A stretch of 64,000 nt of DNA, from assembly GCF_014699075.1 (NCBI RefSeq), contig NZ_JACXAB010000007.1:124001-188000 (forward strand). Reading direction: 5' to 3'. Numbering within the stretch: the stretch's first letter is position 1; every line of letters starts with the position of its first letter. The notes beneath the pieces were generated by a model, which did not search any database, had not been told where the DNA came from, and saw only the letters and a list, made by a program, of their open reading frames with translations. Positions 17,933 through 30,868 of the stretch are shown here, piece by piece. Position numbers and translations under genes: made by a program. Source of the DNA: Microvirga sp. GTDB lineage: Bacteria > Pseudomonadota > Alphaproteobacteria > Rhizobiales > Beijerinckiaceae.

Positions 17933-20900
17933 ATGCGTCCTTCCCCCAGCACCGCCCAGCCCTTCAACCCGCCCTACGCTGAGGACGACAAAGCCCTTGC
18001 GACCCGGCTTCTCGCCAGCTCCCGCTTGTCGCCGGAGCGGGAGAAGCGCGTGGATGAGCAGGCCACGCGCCTGATCGAGGCCATCCGCGCCAAGGGCGGC
18101 GGGCTCGGCGGCGTCGAGGAGATGCTGCGGGAATACGCGCTCTCCACCAAGGAGGGGCTGGCGCTCATGGTGCTGGCCGAGGCGCTGCTGCGCGTGCCGG
18201 ATGCCGCCACCGCCGACCGGCTGATCGAGGACAAGCTGGGACAGGCCGATTTCGCCGGCCATGAATCCAAGTCCGACGCCTTTCTCGTCTCGGCCTCGGC
18301 CTGGGCGCTCGGCATCACCGCGCGGGTGATCCAGCCCGGCGAGACCCCAGAGAGCATTCTGGGCCAGCTCACCAAGCGCCTCGGCCTCCCGGCCGTGCGC
18401 ACGGCGACCCGCCAAGCCATGCGGGTGATGGGCAACCACTTCGTGCTCGGCCAGACCATCGAGGAGGCCCTGAAGCGGGCGGGCACCTCGAAGGGCCGCG
18501 TCTACCGCTATTCCTTCGATATGCTGGGCGAAGGCGCCCGCACCACCGACGATGCCCACCGCTATTTCGACTCCTATGCGTCGGCCATCGACGCGATCGG
18601 CCGCTCCGCCGGCAACGAGCCCCTGCCGAACCGCCCCGGCATCTCGGTGAAGCTGTCCGCACTCCACCCGCGCTACGAGGCCACGAGCCGGGAGCGGGTG
18701 ATGCGCGAGCTCGTGCCGCTCGTGATCGAGCTGGCGCAAAAGGCCAAGGCTTACGACCTCAACTTCACCGTTGATGCGGAGGAGGCCGACCGGCTGGAAC
18801 TGTCGCTCGAGGTGATCGAGGCGGTGCTCGCCGATCCGTCGCTCGCCGACTGGAAGGGCTTCGGCCTGGCCATCCAGTCATACCAGAAGCGCGCCGGGTC
18901 GGTGATCGATGCCATCGCGGCCATGGCCGAGAAATACGACCGCCAGCTCATGGTGCGCCTCGTGAAGGGCGCCTATTGGGACACGGAGGTGAAGCGCGCC
19001 CAGGAGCGCGGGCTCGACGACTACCCGGTCTTCACCCGCAAGGCGATGACGGACCTGCACTACATGGCCTGCGCCGAGAAGATGCTCAGCTTGCGCCCGC
19101 GCATCTACCCGCAATTCGCCACTCACAACGCGCTCACCGTCGCGTCCATCATCGAGCGCGCCGGCGGCACCGAGGGCTACGAATTCCAGCGCCTGCACGG
19201 CATGGGCGAGGCGCTCTATGCGCGCCTGCTCGAAGACAATCCCGGCCTTGCCTGCCGCGCCTATGCGCCGGTGGGCGGTCACCGCGATCTTCTCGCCTAT
19301 CTCGTGCGCCGCCTTCTGGAGAACGGAGCCAACTCCTCCTTCGTGTCCGTCGCAGCCGACCCCAACGTGCCTGTCCAGGCGCTCTTGAAGCGGCCAGCTG
19401 ACATCATTGTGTCCGCCGACAAGGCGCGTCATCCCAAGCTCCCGCTGCCGCGCGATCTCTATGGACCCGAGCGCACAAATTCACGAGGCGTGGAGTTCGG
19501 CCACCAAGCTTCTCTCGATGCGCTGCTCGTGGAGATCGGGAAGAGCGGCCAGCAGAACTTCAAAGCGGAAGTTCTGATCGACGGCAAGGCGGCGTCCGGC
19601 ACGTCCCGCCCGGTCGTCAGCCCCATCGACGGCAGCACCGTTGCGGGCCAGGTGACGGAAGCCTCGCCCGAGGTGGCGGACCGCGCGATGGCGGCAGCTC
19701 AGAAGGGCTTTGCAAGCTGGAGCCGCACCGATGCGGACACCCGCGCCAAGGCATTGCAGCGTGCGGCCGATCTCCTGGAAGAGCGGCGCGGGGCACTGCT
19801 GCACCTGCTGCAGGTGGAAGCCGGTAAGACCCTCGACGACGCGCTCTCGGAAGTGCGCGAGGCGGTCGACTTCCTGCGCTATTACGCCGTTCAGGGTCGC
19901 ACCCTGTTCGGCAATGGCGACCTCATGCCGGGGCCTACGGGTGAGAGCAATATGCTGCGCCTGCGCGGCCGCGGCGTGTTCGTGGCGATCTCGCCCTGGA
20001 ACTTCCCGCTCGCCATCTTCCTCGGGCAGGTCAGCGCCGCGCTGATGGCCGGCAATGCGGTCGTGGCAAAGCCCGCCGAGCAGACGCCGCTGATCGCCGA
20101 TCTCGCCGTGCGCATTCTGCACGAAGCCGGCGTGCCGAAGACGGCCCTTCATCTCGTGCCGGGCGATGGGCGCGTGGGTGCGCGTCTTGTGGAGCATGAG
20201 CGTGTGGCCGGCGTGGTGTTCACCGGTTCGACGGAGGTGGCGCGCATCATCAACCGCACGCTCGCCAACAAGGACGCCGCCATCGTGCCACTGATCGCCG
20301 AGACCGGCGGCATCAACGCCATGATCGTAGACGCGACAGCGTTGCCTGAGCAGGTTGCCGATGACGTGGTGACCTCGGCGTTCCGCTCCGCCGGCCAGCG
20401 CTGCTCGGCACTTCGCCTGCTCTGCGTGCAGGAGGATGTGGCCGATCGCATGATCGAGATGATCGCCGGCAATGCGCGCGAGCTGAAGCTCGCCGACCCG
20501 CGCGAGATCTCCACCCATGTGGGCCCGGTGATCGACCGCGAGGCGAAGGACAAGCTCGATGCGCATATTGCCGACATGAAGCGCCAGGCGAAGGTGCACT
20601 ACGCCGGCGATGCGCCTGCGACCGGCACCTATGTGGCGCCGCATTTCTTCGAGCTCAACAAGCCGCACGATCTGGCCCAGGAAGTGTTCGGCCCAGTGCT
20701 GCATGTGGTGCGCTACAAGGCGGATCGCCTGGAGGAGGTGCTGCGGTCGATCGAGGGCACGGGCTATGGCCTGACGCTCGGCGTGCATTCGCGCATCGAC
20801 ACCACGGTGGAGCGCGTGATCGAGGCTCTGTCGGTGGGCAATGTCTATGTGAACCGCAACATGATCGGCGCGGTGGTCGGCGTGCAGCCCTTCGGCGGTC

Positions 20901-21031
20901 ATGGCCTCTCCGGCACAGGCCCCAAGGCGGGCGGTCCGCACTACCTCCTGCGCTTTGCCACGGAGCAGACGGTGACGATCAATACGGCCGCCGCCGGTGG
21001 CAACGCGAACCTGATCGCCATGGGTGAGTAG
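17933..21031 (+). CDS. putA: Bifunctional proline dehydrogenase / L-glutamate gamma-semialdehyde dehydrogenase PutA
   Basis: A 1032-residue PutA that oxidises proline to glutamate in two steps. The FAD-dependent proline dehydrogenase barrel spans roughly residues 160-480 (GRVYRYSFDMLGEGARTTDDA; VKLSALHPRYE; MVRLVKGAYWDTEVKRAQ; FATHNALTVASI). The NAD-dependent P5C dehydrogenase follows, with catalytic Cys in SAGQRCSALRLLCV and Glu in AETGGINAMIVD, and it ends in the usual GGPHYLLRFATEQT segment. No N-terminal ribbon-helix-helix DNA-binding domain is present, so this is the short form whose control needs a separate regulator, here the divergent Lrp gene. GAGGATC precedes ATG 17933. Confidence 0.97.
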   Translation: MRPSPSTAQPFNPPYAEDDKALATRLLASSRLSPEREKRVDEQATRLIEAIRAKGGGLGGVEEMLREYALSTKEGLALMVLAEALLRVPDAATADRLIEDKLGQADFAGHESKSDAFLVSASAWALGITARVIQPGETPESILGQLTKRLGLPAVRTATRQAMRVMGNHFVLGQTIEEALKRAGTSKGRVYRYSFDMLGEGARTTDDAHRYFDSYASAIDAIGRSAGNEPLPNRPGISVKLSALHPRYEATSRERVMRELVPLVIELAQKAKAYDLNFTVDAEEADRLELSLEVIEAVLADPSLADWKGFGLAIQSYQKRAGSVIDAIAAMAEKYDRQLMVRLVKGAYWDTEVKRAQERGLDDYPVFTRKAMTDLHYMACAEKMLSLRPRIYPQFATHNALTVASIIERAGGTEGYEFQRLHGMGEALYARLLEDNPGLACRAYAPVGGHRDLLAYLVRRLLENGANSSFVSVAADPNVPVQALLKRPADIIVSADKARHPKLPLPRDLYGPERTNSRGVEFGHQASLDALLVEIGKSGQQNFKAEVLIDGKAASGTSRPVVSPIDGSTVAGQVTEASPEVADRAMAAAQKGFASWSRTDADTRAKALQRAADLLEERRGALLHLLQVEAGKTLDDALSEVREAVDFLRYYAVQGRTLFGNGDLMPGPTGESNMLRLRGRGVFVAISPWNFPLAIFLGQVSAALMAGNAVVAKPAEQTPLIADLAVRILHEAGVPKTALHLVPGDGRVGARLVEHERVAGVVFTGSTEVARIINRTLANKDAAIVPLIAETGGINAMIVDATALPEQVADDVVTSAFRSAGQRCSALRLLCVQEDVADRMIEMIAGNARELKLADPREISTHVGPVIDREAKDKLDAHIADMKRQAKVHYAGDAPATGTYVAPHFFELNKPHDLAQEVFGPVLHVVRYKADRLEEVLRSIEGTGYGLTLGVHSRIDTTVERVIEALSVGNVYVNRNMIGAVVGVQPFGGHGLSGTGPKAGGPHYLLRFATEQTVTINTAAAGGNANLIAMGE

Positions 21032-21113
21032 GGCGAGGCACCTCGCTTCATTGTTCTGTCGTCATCCCCGGACTTGCTCCGGGGATCCGCGTCTTCGCTT
21101 TCCGCTTCTCCAA

Positions 21114-21216
21114 CCTCATCCTGAGGAGGATTGCGTAAGCAATCTGTCTCGAAGGAGGTTACAGTGCTCTCTGGAGGCTCCTTCGAGACGCCGCTGCGCG
21201 GCTCCTCAGGATGAGG
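21114..21216. repeat. MITE-like palindromic element, 103 bases, perfect 15-base terminal inverted repeats
   Basis: CCTCATCCTGAGGAG (21114-21128) is exactly inverted at 21202-21216 as CTCCTCAGGATGAGG. Internal hairpins include GATTGC-GTAA-GCAATC and CCTTCGAGACG against TCTCGAAGG. A damaged copy lies at 12879-12990. A separate GTCATCCCCGG hairpin lies just before it at 21061-21088. There is no coding capacity. Confidence 0.75.
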
Positions 21217-21275
21217 GCAGTGTTTCTAAGACGTGGATGGCCGTGACGAGCACGGCCATGACGTTCCGTTGGGAG

Positions 21276-21788
21276 TCAAAACGCAAACGGAAAGCTGCGG
21301 ACCTTCTCCCACGGCCCGCCGCGATACCACCATAGGTCCAGCCCCATTCCTATGACCTCGAACGGCTGAAATCCGTCAGCCAAATCCTCCAGCAGAGCCC
21401 GTGCCTGTGTTGGATCGACCTTGTTCTGCACCGTCACATGCGGGTTGTGGTTCTGACGGTCCTGAGGCTTGAGCCAGTCGTTCCATGTCAGCGCGAGATG
21501 ACGGCGTAACTCGCTCAGCTCAGAGGATTCGAGCTTATACGCGACCCCGCGCCCGAGGGAACGCAGACCTGTCACATCGAGCGCGAAAGGTTCCTGACCG
21601 GAGATCGCGGCCTCGGTGTCATGCTGAATTTCCGCGAGGTGCTCGCCCGGCAGAGCATGGAACAGTGTCAGGTGTGCCGGGATGAAGTTGCGCTCCTTGG
21701 GGAAGTAGCGCCGTCGCTGCTCGTCGAAGAAAGCAAAGGCACGCTCGTCGAGCTGGAGCGTGAGGATGAGAGGCGCTGTTGTGTTCAT
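21276..21788 (-). CDS. 2'-5' RNA ligase family protein (2H phosphoesterase superfamily)
   Basis: A 170-residue 2H-superfamily protein. Both catalytic motifs are present: HLTLFHAL and, about 75 residues later, HNPHVTVQNKV, the paired H-x-T/S motifs that define this fold. Members act on 2',3'-cyclic or 2'-5' linked RNA or nucleotide phosphodiesters; the physiological substrate here is unknown. The gene lies right after the ATP synthase terminator, 57 bases from atpC, and is probably transcribed separately. Confidence 0.85.
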   Translation of the reverse strand: MNTTAPLILTLQLDERAFAFFDEQRRRYFPKERNFIPAHLTLFHALPGEHLAEIQHDTEAAISGQEPFALDVTGLRSLGRGVAYKLESSELSELRRHLALTWNDWLKPQDRQNHNPHVTVQNKVDPTQARALLEDLADGFQPFEVIGMGLDLWWYRGGPWEKVRSFPFAF

Positions 21789-21790
21789 GA

Positions 21791-21818
21791 CAAGAAAAAC
21801 CCGGCTTGGTGCCGGGTT
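21791..21818 (-). terminator. Rho-independent terminator of the atp operon
   Basis: An 8-base perfect stem (21798-21805 and 21811-21818, AACCCGGC / GCCGGGTT) with loop TTGGT. Read on the minus strand it is followed by TTTTTCTTG, so it terminates transcripts leaving atpC, whose stop lies 28 bases upstream. Confidence 0.85.
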
Positions 21819-21845
21819 GTTTCAGATCTCAAGCTGACAATTGTT

Positions 21846-22247
21846 TTAGAAGTTCAGCGCCGCCTTGGCTTCACGCAGCTGCGCGACCGCCGACTCGGCC
21901 GCGTGCTTGGCAGCCTGATCGTTGGTGGAGTCATAGGCCATTTCGGCCTGAAGGATCTCGTGATCCAGGATCTCCTGCGTCAGTTCCTCGGCCGGGAGAG
22001 CCCGCTCGGCCAGAACCGTCAGGCCGTTCTGGTTCACATCGGCGAAGCCGCCACGCACCAGGATCCGACGACCATTGCCGGGCGTGCTGGTGATGACGAG
22101 GAAACCGGTCTTGAGAGCCGTCATGGTCGGCGCATGACCGGCCAGAACAGTCATGTCGCCTTCCGTGGCCGGCAGCACAACCGCATCCACGTCGCCGGAG
22201 AACAGCACGCGCTCAGGAGAGACGAGTTCGAAATTGAAGGTAGCCAT
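21846..22247 (-). CDS. atpC: ATP synthase F1 subunit epsilon
   Basis: A 133-residue epsilon subunit of the F1 central stalk, which couples the rotor to the catalytic head and can restrain ATP hydrolysis. The beta-sandwich is recognisable: MATFNFELVSPERVLFSGDVDAVVLPATEGDMTVLAGHAPTMTAL is the canonical start. The C-terminal helical region is short (DQAAKHAAESAVAQLREAK). It is the last gene of atpHAGDC and is separated from atpD by 116 bases that hold a strong palindrome (22315-22349). Confidence 0.97.
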   Translation of the reverse strand: MATFNFELVSPERVLFSGDVDAVVLPATEGDMTVLAGHAPTMTALKTGFLVITSTPGNGRRILVRGGFADVNQNGLTVLAERALPAEELTQEILDHEILQAEMAYDSTNDQAAKHAAESAVAQLREAKAALNF

Positions 22248-22314
22248 CTATCTGAGCTCCTCGTCACCGCGATCATGATCGGGCATCGTTTGGGAGATAC
22301 GCTTGGACAAAGTG

Positions 22315-22349
22315 ATCCCGGAGTCGTGTGAATCACACGACTCCGGGAT
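22315..22349. promoter_or_regulatory. Perfect 16-base-arm palindrome between atpD and atpC
   Basis: Bases 22315-22330 and 22334-22349 are exact inverse complements around the triplet AAT (half-site ATCCCGGAGTCGTGTG). Transcribed in the atp mRNA, it would form a very stable hairpin with a three-base loop, 14 bases after the atpD stop. No T-tract follows in either direction, so an mRNA processing/stability or partial-attenuation role is more likely than plain termination. Confidence 0.75.
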
Positions 22350-22363
22350 GCACGAGAGTTGAA

Positions 22364-24713
<2,350 letters not shown>

Positions 24714-24767
24714 CGAGCGGCCCTACCCTCTCCGGAGTTCCGGCTGGATCTTACGCAAACGGTGTCT

Positions 24768-26296
<1,529 letters not shown>

Positions 26297-26297
<1 letters not shown>

Positions 26298-26869
26298 CAG
26301 TGGACCTCTTTCATCGCTAGACGAATGGAATTGAGTTTGGTGCGCACCGAGGCATCCACCATGCGGGAGCCCATCTTCACGATGAGGCCGCCGATGAGGC
26401 TCGGGTCGATTTTGACGTCGACGGAGACGTCAGCCTTGGCGACGTCGCGCAGCGCCGCCTTGATCTCGTTCAGAACGGTGTCGGACGGCGCCTCCGCCAG
26501 GGTGACCTGCGCCCGGACGATGCCTTTGGCGTCGGACACCAGGTTCTGGTAGGCGTGGATCATGTCCGGCAGGGCGAAAAGCCGACGCTTGGACGCCACG
26601 AGACGGATGAAATTGCCCGCAAGGCCCGAAATGCCGGCCTTGTCGAGAATGGCACCGATCGCGTTCGACTGCTCTTCAGCCGTGAAGATGGGGTTGAGGA
26701 TCAGGCGCTGCAAGTCGTCGCTGCCACGGATCAGCCCCTCGAAGCGGGCGAGATCGCCGGCGACGGCGTCCACCGTATTCGCCTCGCGGGCGACTTCGAA
26801 CATCGCCGAAGCATAGCGCAACGCTACGCCCGACAGGAGGGGTCCATCATGGGAACCGCTTTGCGCCAC
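26297..26869 (-). CDS. atpH: ATP synthase F1 subunit delta
   Basis: A 190-residue delta subunit (OSCP homologue) that joins F1 to the peripheral stalk. The start is a GTG at 26869 giving [27 protein letters not shown], the usual alphaproteobacterial beginning; the longer frame to 27004 is proline/arginine-rich and unlike the family. The C-terminal part, [17 protein letters not shown] after [18 protein letters not shown], is diagnostic. It is the first gene of atpHAGDC. The F0 genes are not in the window, in keeping with the split F0/F1 operons of this group. Confidence 0.95.
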
Positions 26870-26935
26870 GTAACCGTCTCTCTTGTCATAACGGGCCTCG
26901 GACCGGGAAAGCCTGCGAATGCGGCATCCGGGAGA

Positions 26936-26987
26936 CCCGTCAGGTGTGGAAATGAGCCCGGGACGGGAGCCTTCTCCGCCCGTCAGG
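26936..26987. promoter_or_regulatory. Direct repeat pair upstream of the atp operon
   Basis: CCCGTCAGG occurs at 26936-26944 and again at 26979-26987 (43 bases apart, about four helical turns), 67-118 bases upstream of the atpH start. A regulatory role is a guess; no known binding motif is recognised. Confidence 0.3.
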
Positions 26988-27077
26988 CGAGGGTGCACTA
27001 GCATGGGTTTTTCTGAGGCGCAAGGCGAGCTGAGCCCTGTTCGGCAGGTAAAAACCGGGTGCCTGTCGGGGCGGGGC

Positions 27078-27638
27078 CTAAAGTTCCAGGGTGGCGACTT
27101 CGCAATTGGTGAGGAACCGCCCGACGAGCCTGCTGAAGAAGGTGCCGTGGCCCACCACGGCGATCATCGTCTCCGGTCTCTCCGCCAGCCAGCCCCGGAA
27201 CCGCTCGACGCGCTCCTCGAACACATGGGCGGGCTCGTAGACGAAGCCCCGCTCGTTCACCTCCCCCTCGTTATGCCACCAGACCTCGTCCAAATGGCCG
27301 AAATGGAGGTGGGGGAAATCCTGGGCCAGATGGGAGACCGCCCGACCCACGTCGCAGCTGCTCTCCAGGTGCTCCCGGTGGAGGCATTCCACCAGGATCT
27401 TCGGAGACGCGGGATGGGTCCCGAACAGCCCCATGGTGGTCTGGATCGCCCGGGTGAGCGGCGAGGTCACGACAAGTTCATAAAGATGCTGGCGCAGCTC
27501 CGGCGCCCGCTCGGCCACCTGCTGCCGGCCAAGCTCGGTGAGAGGCGCATCGAAATGCCCCGGATCTTCGCCATGCTCGGCCCAGTGGGCGTTGAAGGTG
27601 GATTGGCCGTGGCGGATGCAATGGACGATCTTGGGCAT
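27078..27638 (-). CDS. Histidine phosphatase family (phosphoglycerate mutase-like) protein
   Basis: A 186-residue branch-1/2-type histidine phosphatase. It starts MPKIVHCIRHGQSTFNAHW, with the catalytic RHGQ. LTELGRQQVAER, TSPLTRAIQT and the second-histidine motif VVGHGTFFSRL complete the site. This superfamily includes mutases, sugar-phosphate phosphatases and protein phosphatases; the active-site set does not show which. The start is 26 bases after the priA stop, so the two are likely co-transcribed. A longer open frame continues into the priA sequence on the same strand but is only a shadow. Confidence 0.88.
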   Translation of the reverse strand: MPKIVHCIRHGQSTFNAHWAEHGEDPGHFDAPLTELGRQQVAERAPELRQHLYELVVTSPLTRAIQTTMGLFGTHPASPKILVECLHREHLESSCDVGRAVSHLAQDFPHLHFGHLDEVWWHNEGEVNERGFVYEPAHVFEERVERFRGWLAERPETMIAVVGHGTFFSRLVGRFLTNCEVATLEL

Positions 27639-27664
27639 GGTACCTGTCTTGATGATGTGTTCGT

Positions 27665-29827
27665 TTAAAGAAAGCTCTGGGGATCTACGTCGATGGACAC
27701 CCGCGTGTTGCCACGGATCTTGGGGCAGCGGGCCATCCAGCCGCGCAGGTAACCCTGGAGGTCCACCTCCCGTTCGGTCTTGACCAGAAGACGGAAGCGA
27801 TAGCGGCCGCGGATGAGGGCGAGCGGGGCCTCGGCGGGCCCGAGCACCGTGACACCGGGGGGCGGCTCGGCCACCAGCGCCATGGCGCGGGCGTGAGCCT
27901 CGGCGGCCTCGCGCTCGGCGGCCGAGACGATGAGGGAGGCCAGGCGCCCGAAGGGCGGCAGGCCAGCCATTTCCCGCACCCGGGTCTCCTCTTCGTAGAA
28001 TCGCTCCGCATCGCCGGAGATTAGGGCGGCGATCACCGGATGGTCGGGCTGCCAGGTTTGGACCAGGGCGCGGCCCGGCTTTTCGCCACGCCCGGCGCGG
28101 CCCGTCACCTGCTGGAGCATCTGGAACGTGCGCTCGGCGGCGCGGGGATCGCCGGAGGTCAGGCCGATATCGGCGTCGAGCACACCCACCAGGGTCATGA
28201 GCGGGAAGTTGTGCCCCTTGGCCACGAGCTGGGTGCCGATGACGATATCGAACTCGCCCGCCGCGATGGCGGCCAACTCCGTTCGCAGACGCTCCGTGCC
28301 ACCGGGGAAATCGCTGGAGAGCACAATGCAGCGCTTGTCCGGAAACAGCTCCGTCGCCTCTTCGGCGATCCGCTCGACGCCGGGGCCGCAGGGCACCAGC
28401 GAATCGACGCTGCCACATTCGACGCAGGCCTGAGGCGTGCGCTCCACGTGACCGCAATGATGGCAGACGAGGGAACGCCGGAACCGGTGCTCCACCAGCC
28501 AGGAGGAGCAGTTCGGGCATTCATAACGGTGGGCGCAATTGCGGCAGAGGGTCAGCGGGGCATAGCCACGCCGGTTGAGGAAGAGCAGCGCCTGCTCGCC
28601 TTTCGCCACCGTGTCTTCCACGGCGGCGACGAGGGTCGGCGAGAGCCATCGCCCTTTGGGGATGGCCTCCTTGCGCAGGTCCACGGCCCGGATCTGCGGC
28701 ATGGAGCGGCCGCCGAATCGCTCCGGCAGGCGCACGTGGCGGTAGCGCCCGCGCTCCACATTGACCCGGCTCTCGATGGACGGCGTGGCCGAGGCCAGAA
28801 CGACGGTGGCGTTCTCGATCTTGCCGCGCACCACCGCCATATCGCGGGCGTGGTAATGCACCCCGTCGTCTTGCTTGTAGGCGGTCTCGTGCTCCTCATC
28901 GACCACGATGAGGCCAAGATCGGCATAGGGCAGGAACAGGGCCGAGCGGGCGCCCGCCACCACCTTCACCTCACCGGACGCAATGGCCGCGTAGAGCCGC
29001 TCGCGTCTGCGGCCTGTGACGCCGGAATGCCAGGTGGCGGGCTTCACGCCGAATCGGGCGGCGAACCGGTCGAGAAACTGGGCCGTGAGCGCGATTTCCG
29101 GCATGAGGATCAGGGCCTGCCGGCCTTGGCGCAAAGCCTCGGCCACAGCCTCAAAATAGACCTCCGTCTTACCGGAGCCCGTAACGCCCTCCAGCAGGAT
29201 CACGGGCGGATGCTCCTCGCCCATGGCGGCAACGAGCTTCTCCGCCGCCTCGCCCTGCCCGTCCGAGAGAGCGGTGTCGCCGAAGGCGGGATCGGGCATC
29301 TCGGCCACGGGCTCGGCCAGAAGCGCCACCGTCTCCAAGGCCCCTTCATCGATCAATCCGTTGACGACCCCGGCACTGACACCCGCCGCCTGGGCGAGCT
29401 CGCTCTTGAGCCGCACGGCGCCGTCCTGCGCGATCTCGACCACCTTCTGCCGCGCAGGCGTCATGCGTTTCGGGAGGGCGCCCGCCAGCCGCACGCCGAC
29501 CCGGGCGACCTCCTGCCGGTCGGCATCGGGAACTTTAAGCCCCATCGCAAGCGCCGAGCCCTTGGGCGCGAGCGTGTACCAGGCAATCCAGTCCAGAAAC
29601 TTGCGCATCTTCGCCGACAGATTCGGCGCGTCGATGACGCCCGTCACCTTCTTGAGGTTGCCGCCCTGGCCCTCCCGCAAGCCCCAGACGACGCCCGCCA
29701 CCTCGCGATTGGCGAGCGGCACCTGCACCACGTCGCCCTCCTCAAGGCCGAGGCCGTCCGGCACGGCATAGGAATAAGCCGTGTCCAGCGCCAGCGGGAT
29801 GAGGACATCGGCGATGCGGCTTGTCAT
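27665..29827 (-). CDS. priA: Primosomal protein N' (replication restart helicase PriA)
   Basis: A 720-residue 3'-to-5' superfamily 2 helicase that reloads the replisome at collapsed forks. The N-terminal 3'-DNA-binding domain (VLIPLALDTAYSYAVPDGL...GDVVQVPLANREVAGVVWG) is followed by Walker A EGVTGSGKTEVY, the DEEH box (LIVVDEEHETAYKQDDG) and SATPSIES. A zinc region of paired cysteines (LCRNCAHRYECPNCSSWL ... CHHCGHVERTPQACVECGS) is complete. The last helicase motif, QQVTGRAGRGEKPG, is intact. It is divergent from xerC across 54 bases, which include the palindrome AGGTTAACCT at 29835-29844. Confidence 0.97.
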   Translation of the reverse strand: MTSRIADVLIPLALDTAYSYAVPDGLGLEEGDVVQVPLANREVAGVVWGLREGQGGNLKKVTGVIDAPNLSAKMRKFLDWIAWYTLAPKGSALAMGLKVPDADRQEVARVGVRLAGALPKRMTPARQKVVEIAQDGAVRLKSELAQAAGVSAGVVNGLIDEGALETVALLAEPVAEMPDPAFGDTALSDGQGEAAEKLVAAMGEEHPPVILLEGVTGSGKTEVYFEAVAEALRQGRQALILMPEIALTAQFLDRFAARFGVKPATWHSGVTGRRRERLYAAIASGEVKVVAGARSALFLPYADLGLIVVDEEHETAYKQDDGVHYHARDMAVVRGKIENATVVLASATPSIESRVNVERGRYRHVRLPERFGGRSMPQIRAVDLRKEAIPKGRWLSPTLVAAVEDTVAKGEQALLFLNRRGYAPLTLCRNCAHRYECPNCSSWLVEHRFRRSLVCHHCGHVERTPQACVECGSVDSLVPCGPGVERIAEEATELFPDKRCIVLSSDFPGGTERLRTELAAIAAGEFDIVIGTQLVAKGHNFPLMTLVGVLDADIGLTSGDPRAAERTFQMLQQVTGRAGRGEKPGRALVQTWQPDHPVIAALISGDAERFYEEETRVREMAGLPPFGRLASLIVSAAEREAAEAHARAMALVAEPPPGVTVLGPAEAPLALIRGRYRFRLLVKTEREVDLQGYLRGWMARCPKIRGNTRVSIDVDPQSFL

Positions 29828-29881
29828 TCGGGAGAGGTTAACCTGTGGCTGTTAGGGTCCTGCCTTGCATAAATGGGACCT

Positions 29882-30859
29882 ATGTCAAGCAGCGCCACAC
29901 AGAATGCTCTCGATCTGGTTCTCCCCGGCGCAGACGACACCCGCCGGGAGGCGATGGCGTGGCTCGCCTCGCTGGCCAAGGAGCGGCGGCTCTCGGGAAA
30001 GACCGTCGAGGCTTATGCCCGGGATCTGCGCCAGTTCCTGGCCTTCCTGACGAACCATCTCGGCGAGCCGCCGAGCGTGAAGGGCATCCTGGGTCTGAAG
30101 CCCCTGGACATCCGCGCGTTCCTGGCGGCCCGGCGGATGGACTCGGTGGGAAGCCGTTCGCTCATGCGCCAGCTCGCCGCTCTTCGGTCCTTTGCCCGGC
30201 ATCTTGAGCGGGAGGGCCATGGCACGGCCTCGGCCTTTGCGGCGATTCGCACCCCCAAGGTGGAGAAGAACCTGCCGCGCCCCCTCTCCGCCTCCTCGGC
30301 CGTGGCCGTTACGGATGCACAGGCGCGGGCATCCGAGAACCGCAAGCCCTGGATCCTGGCCCGGGACGCGGCTGTATTGTCCCTGCTCTATGGGGCGGGC
30401 CTGCGCATCTCCGAGGCGCTCGGCCTGCAGCGGCGGGACGCGCCCGTGAACGGCCTCGACGCCATCACCGTCACCGGCAAGGGGGCTAAGATGCGCAGCG
30501 TGCCGGTGATCCCGCCGATCCAGCGGGCGGTGGAGGAGTATCTGGCACTCTGCCCTTATGCGATCCCGCCCGAGGGGCCGCTTTTCGTCGGTGCCCGCGG
30601 CGGACCGCTCTCGCCGCGGATCATCCAGCTTGCCGTGGAGGAGCTGCGCGGCGCCCTGGGGTTGCCCGACAGCGCCACGCCCCATGCGCTCCGCCATTCC
30701 TTCGCGACGCATCTGCTGGCCAAGGGCGGCGACCTGCGCGGCATCCAGGAGCTTCTGGGCCACGCCTCGCTCTCAACGACGCAGCTCTACACGAAGGTGG
30801 ATGCGGCCCGCCTGATGGACGCGTTCAACGCCGCCCATCCGAGGGCGCGGGTAAAATGA
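29882..30859 (+). CDS. xerC: Site-specific tyrosine recombinase XerC
   Basis: A 325-residue tyrosine recombinase that, with XerD, resolves chromosome dimers at dif. An N-terminal SAM-like core-binding domain (about 20-115) is followed by the catalytic domain: GAGLRISEALGL (first Arg), VTGKGAKMRSVP (Lys), HALRHSFATHLL (His-x-x-Arg), LGHASLSTTQLYTKVD (His/Trp position and nucleophile Tyr). All active-site residues are in place. I use the ATG at 29882; one at 29873 is also in frame. Neither has a good ribosome site, and a possible -10 element (TGCATAAA) lies just before, so a leaderless message is possible. The place beside priA matches other Rhizobiales. Confidence 0.92.
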   Translation: MSSSATQNALDLVLPGADDTRREAMAWLASLAKERRLSGKTVEAYARDLRQFLAFLTNHLGEPPSVKGILGLKPLDIRAFLAARRMDSVGSRSLMRQLAALRSFARHLEREGHGTASAFAAIRTPKVEKNLPRPLSASSAVAVTDAQARASENRKPWILARDAAVLSLLYGAGLRISEALGLQRRDAPVNGLDAITVTGKGAKMRSVPVIPPIQRAVEEYLALCPYAIPPEGPLFVGARGGPLSPRIIQLAVEELRGALGLPDSATPHALRHSFATHLLAKGGDLRGIQELLGHASLSTTQLYTKVDAARLMDAFNAAHPRARVK

Positions 30860-30868
30860 ATTGTCGGG

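Noticed and set aside
27639..28520. Extension of the histidine phosphatase frame upstream into priA
   Set aside because: The extension is out of register with priA and has no similarity to any phosphatase N-terminus; MPKIVHCIRHGQ is the normal start.
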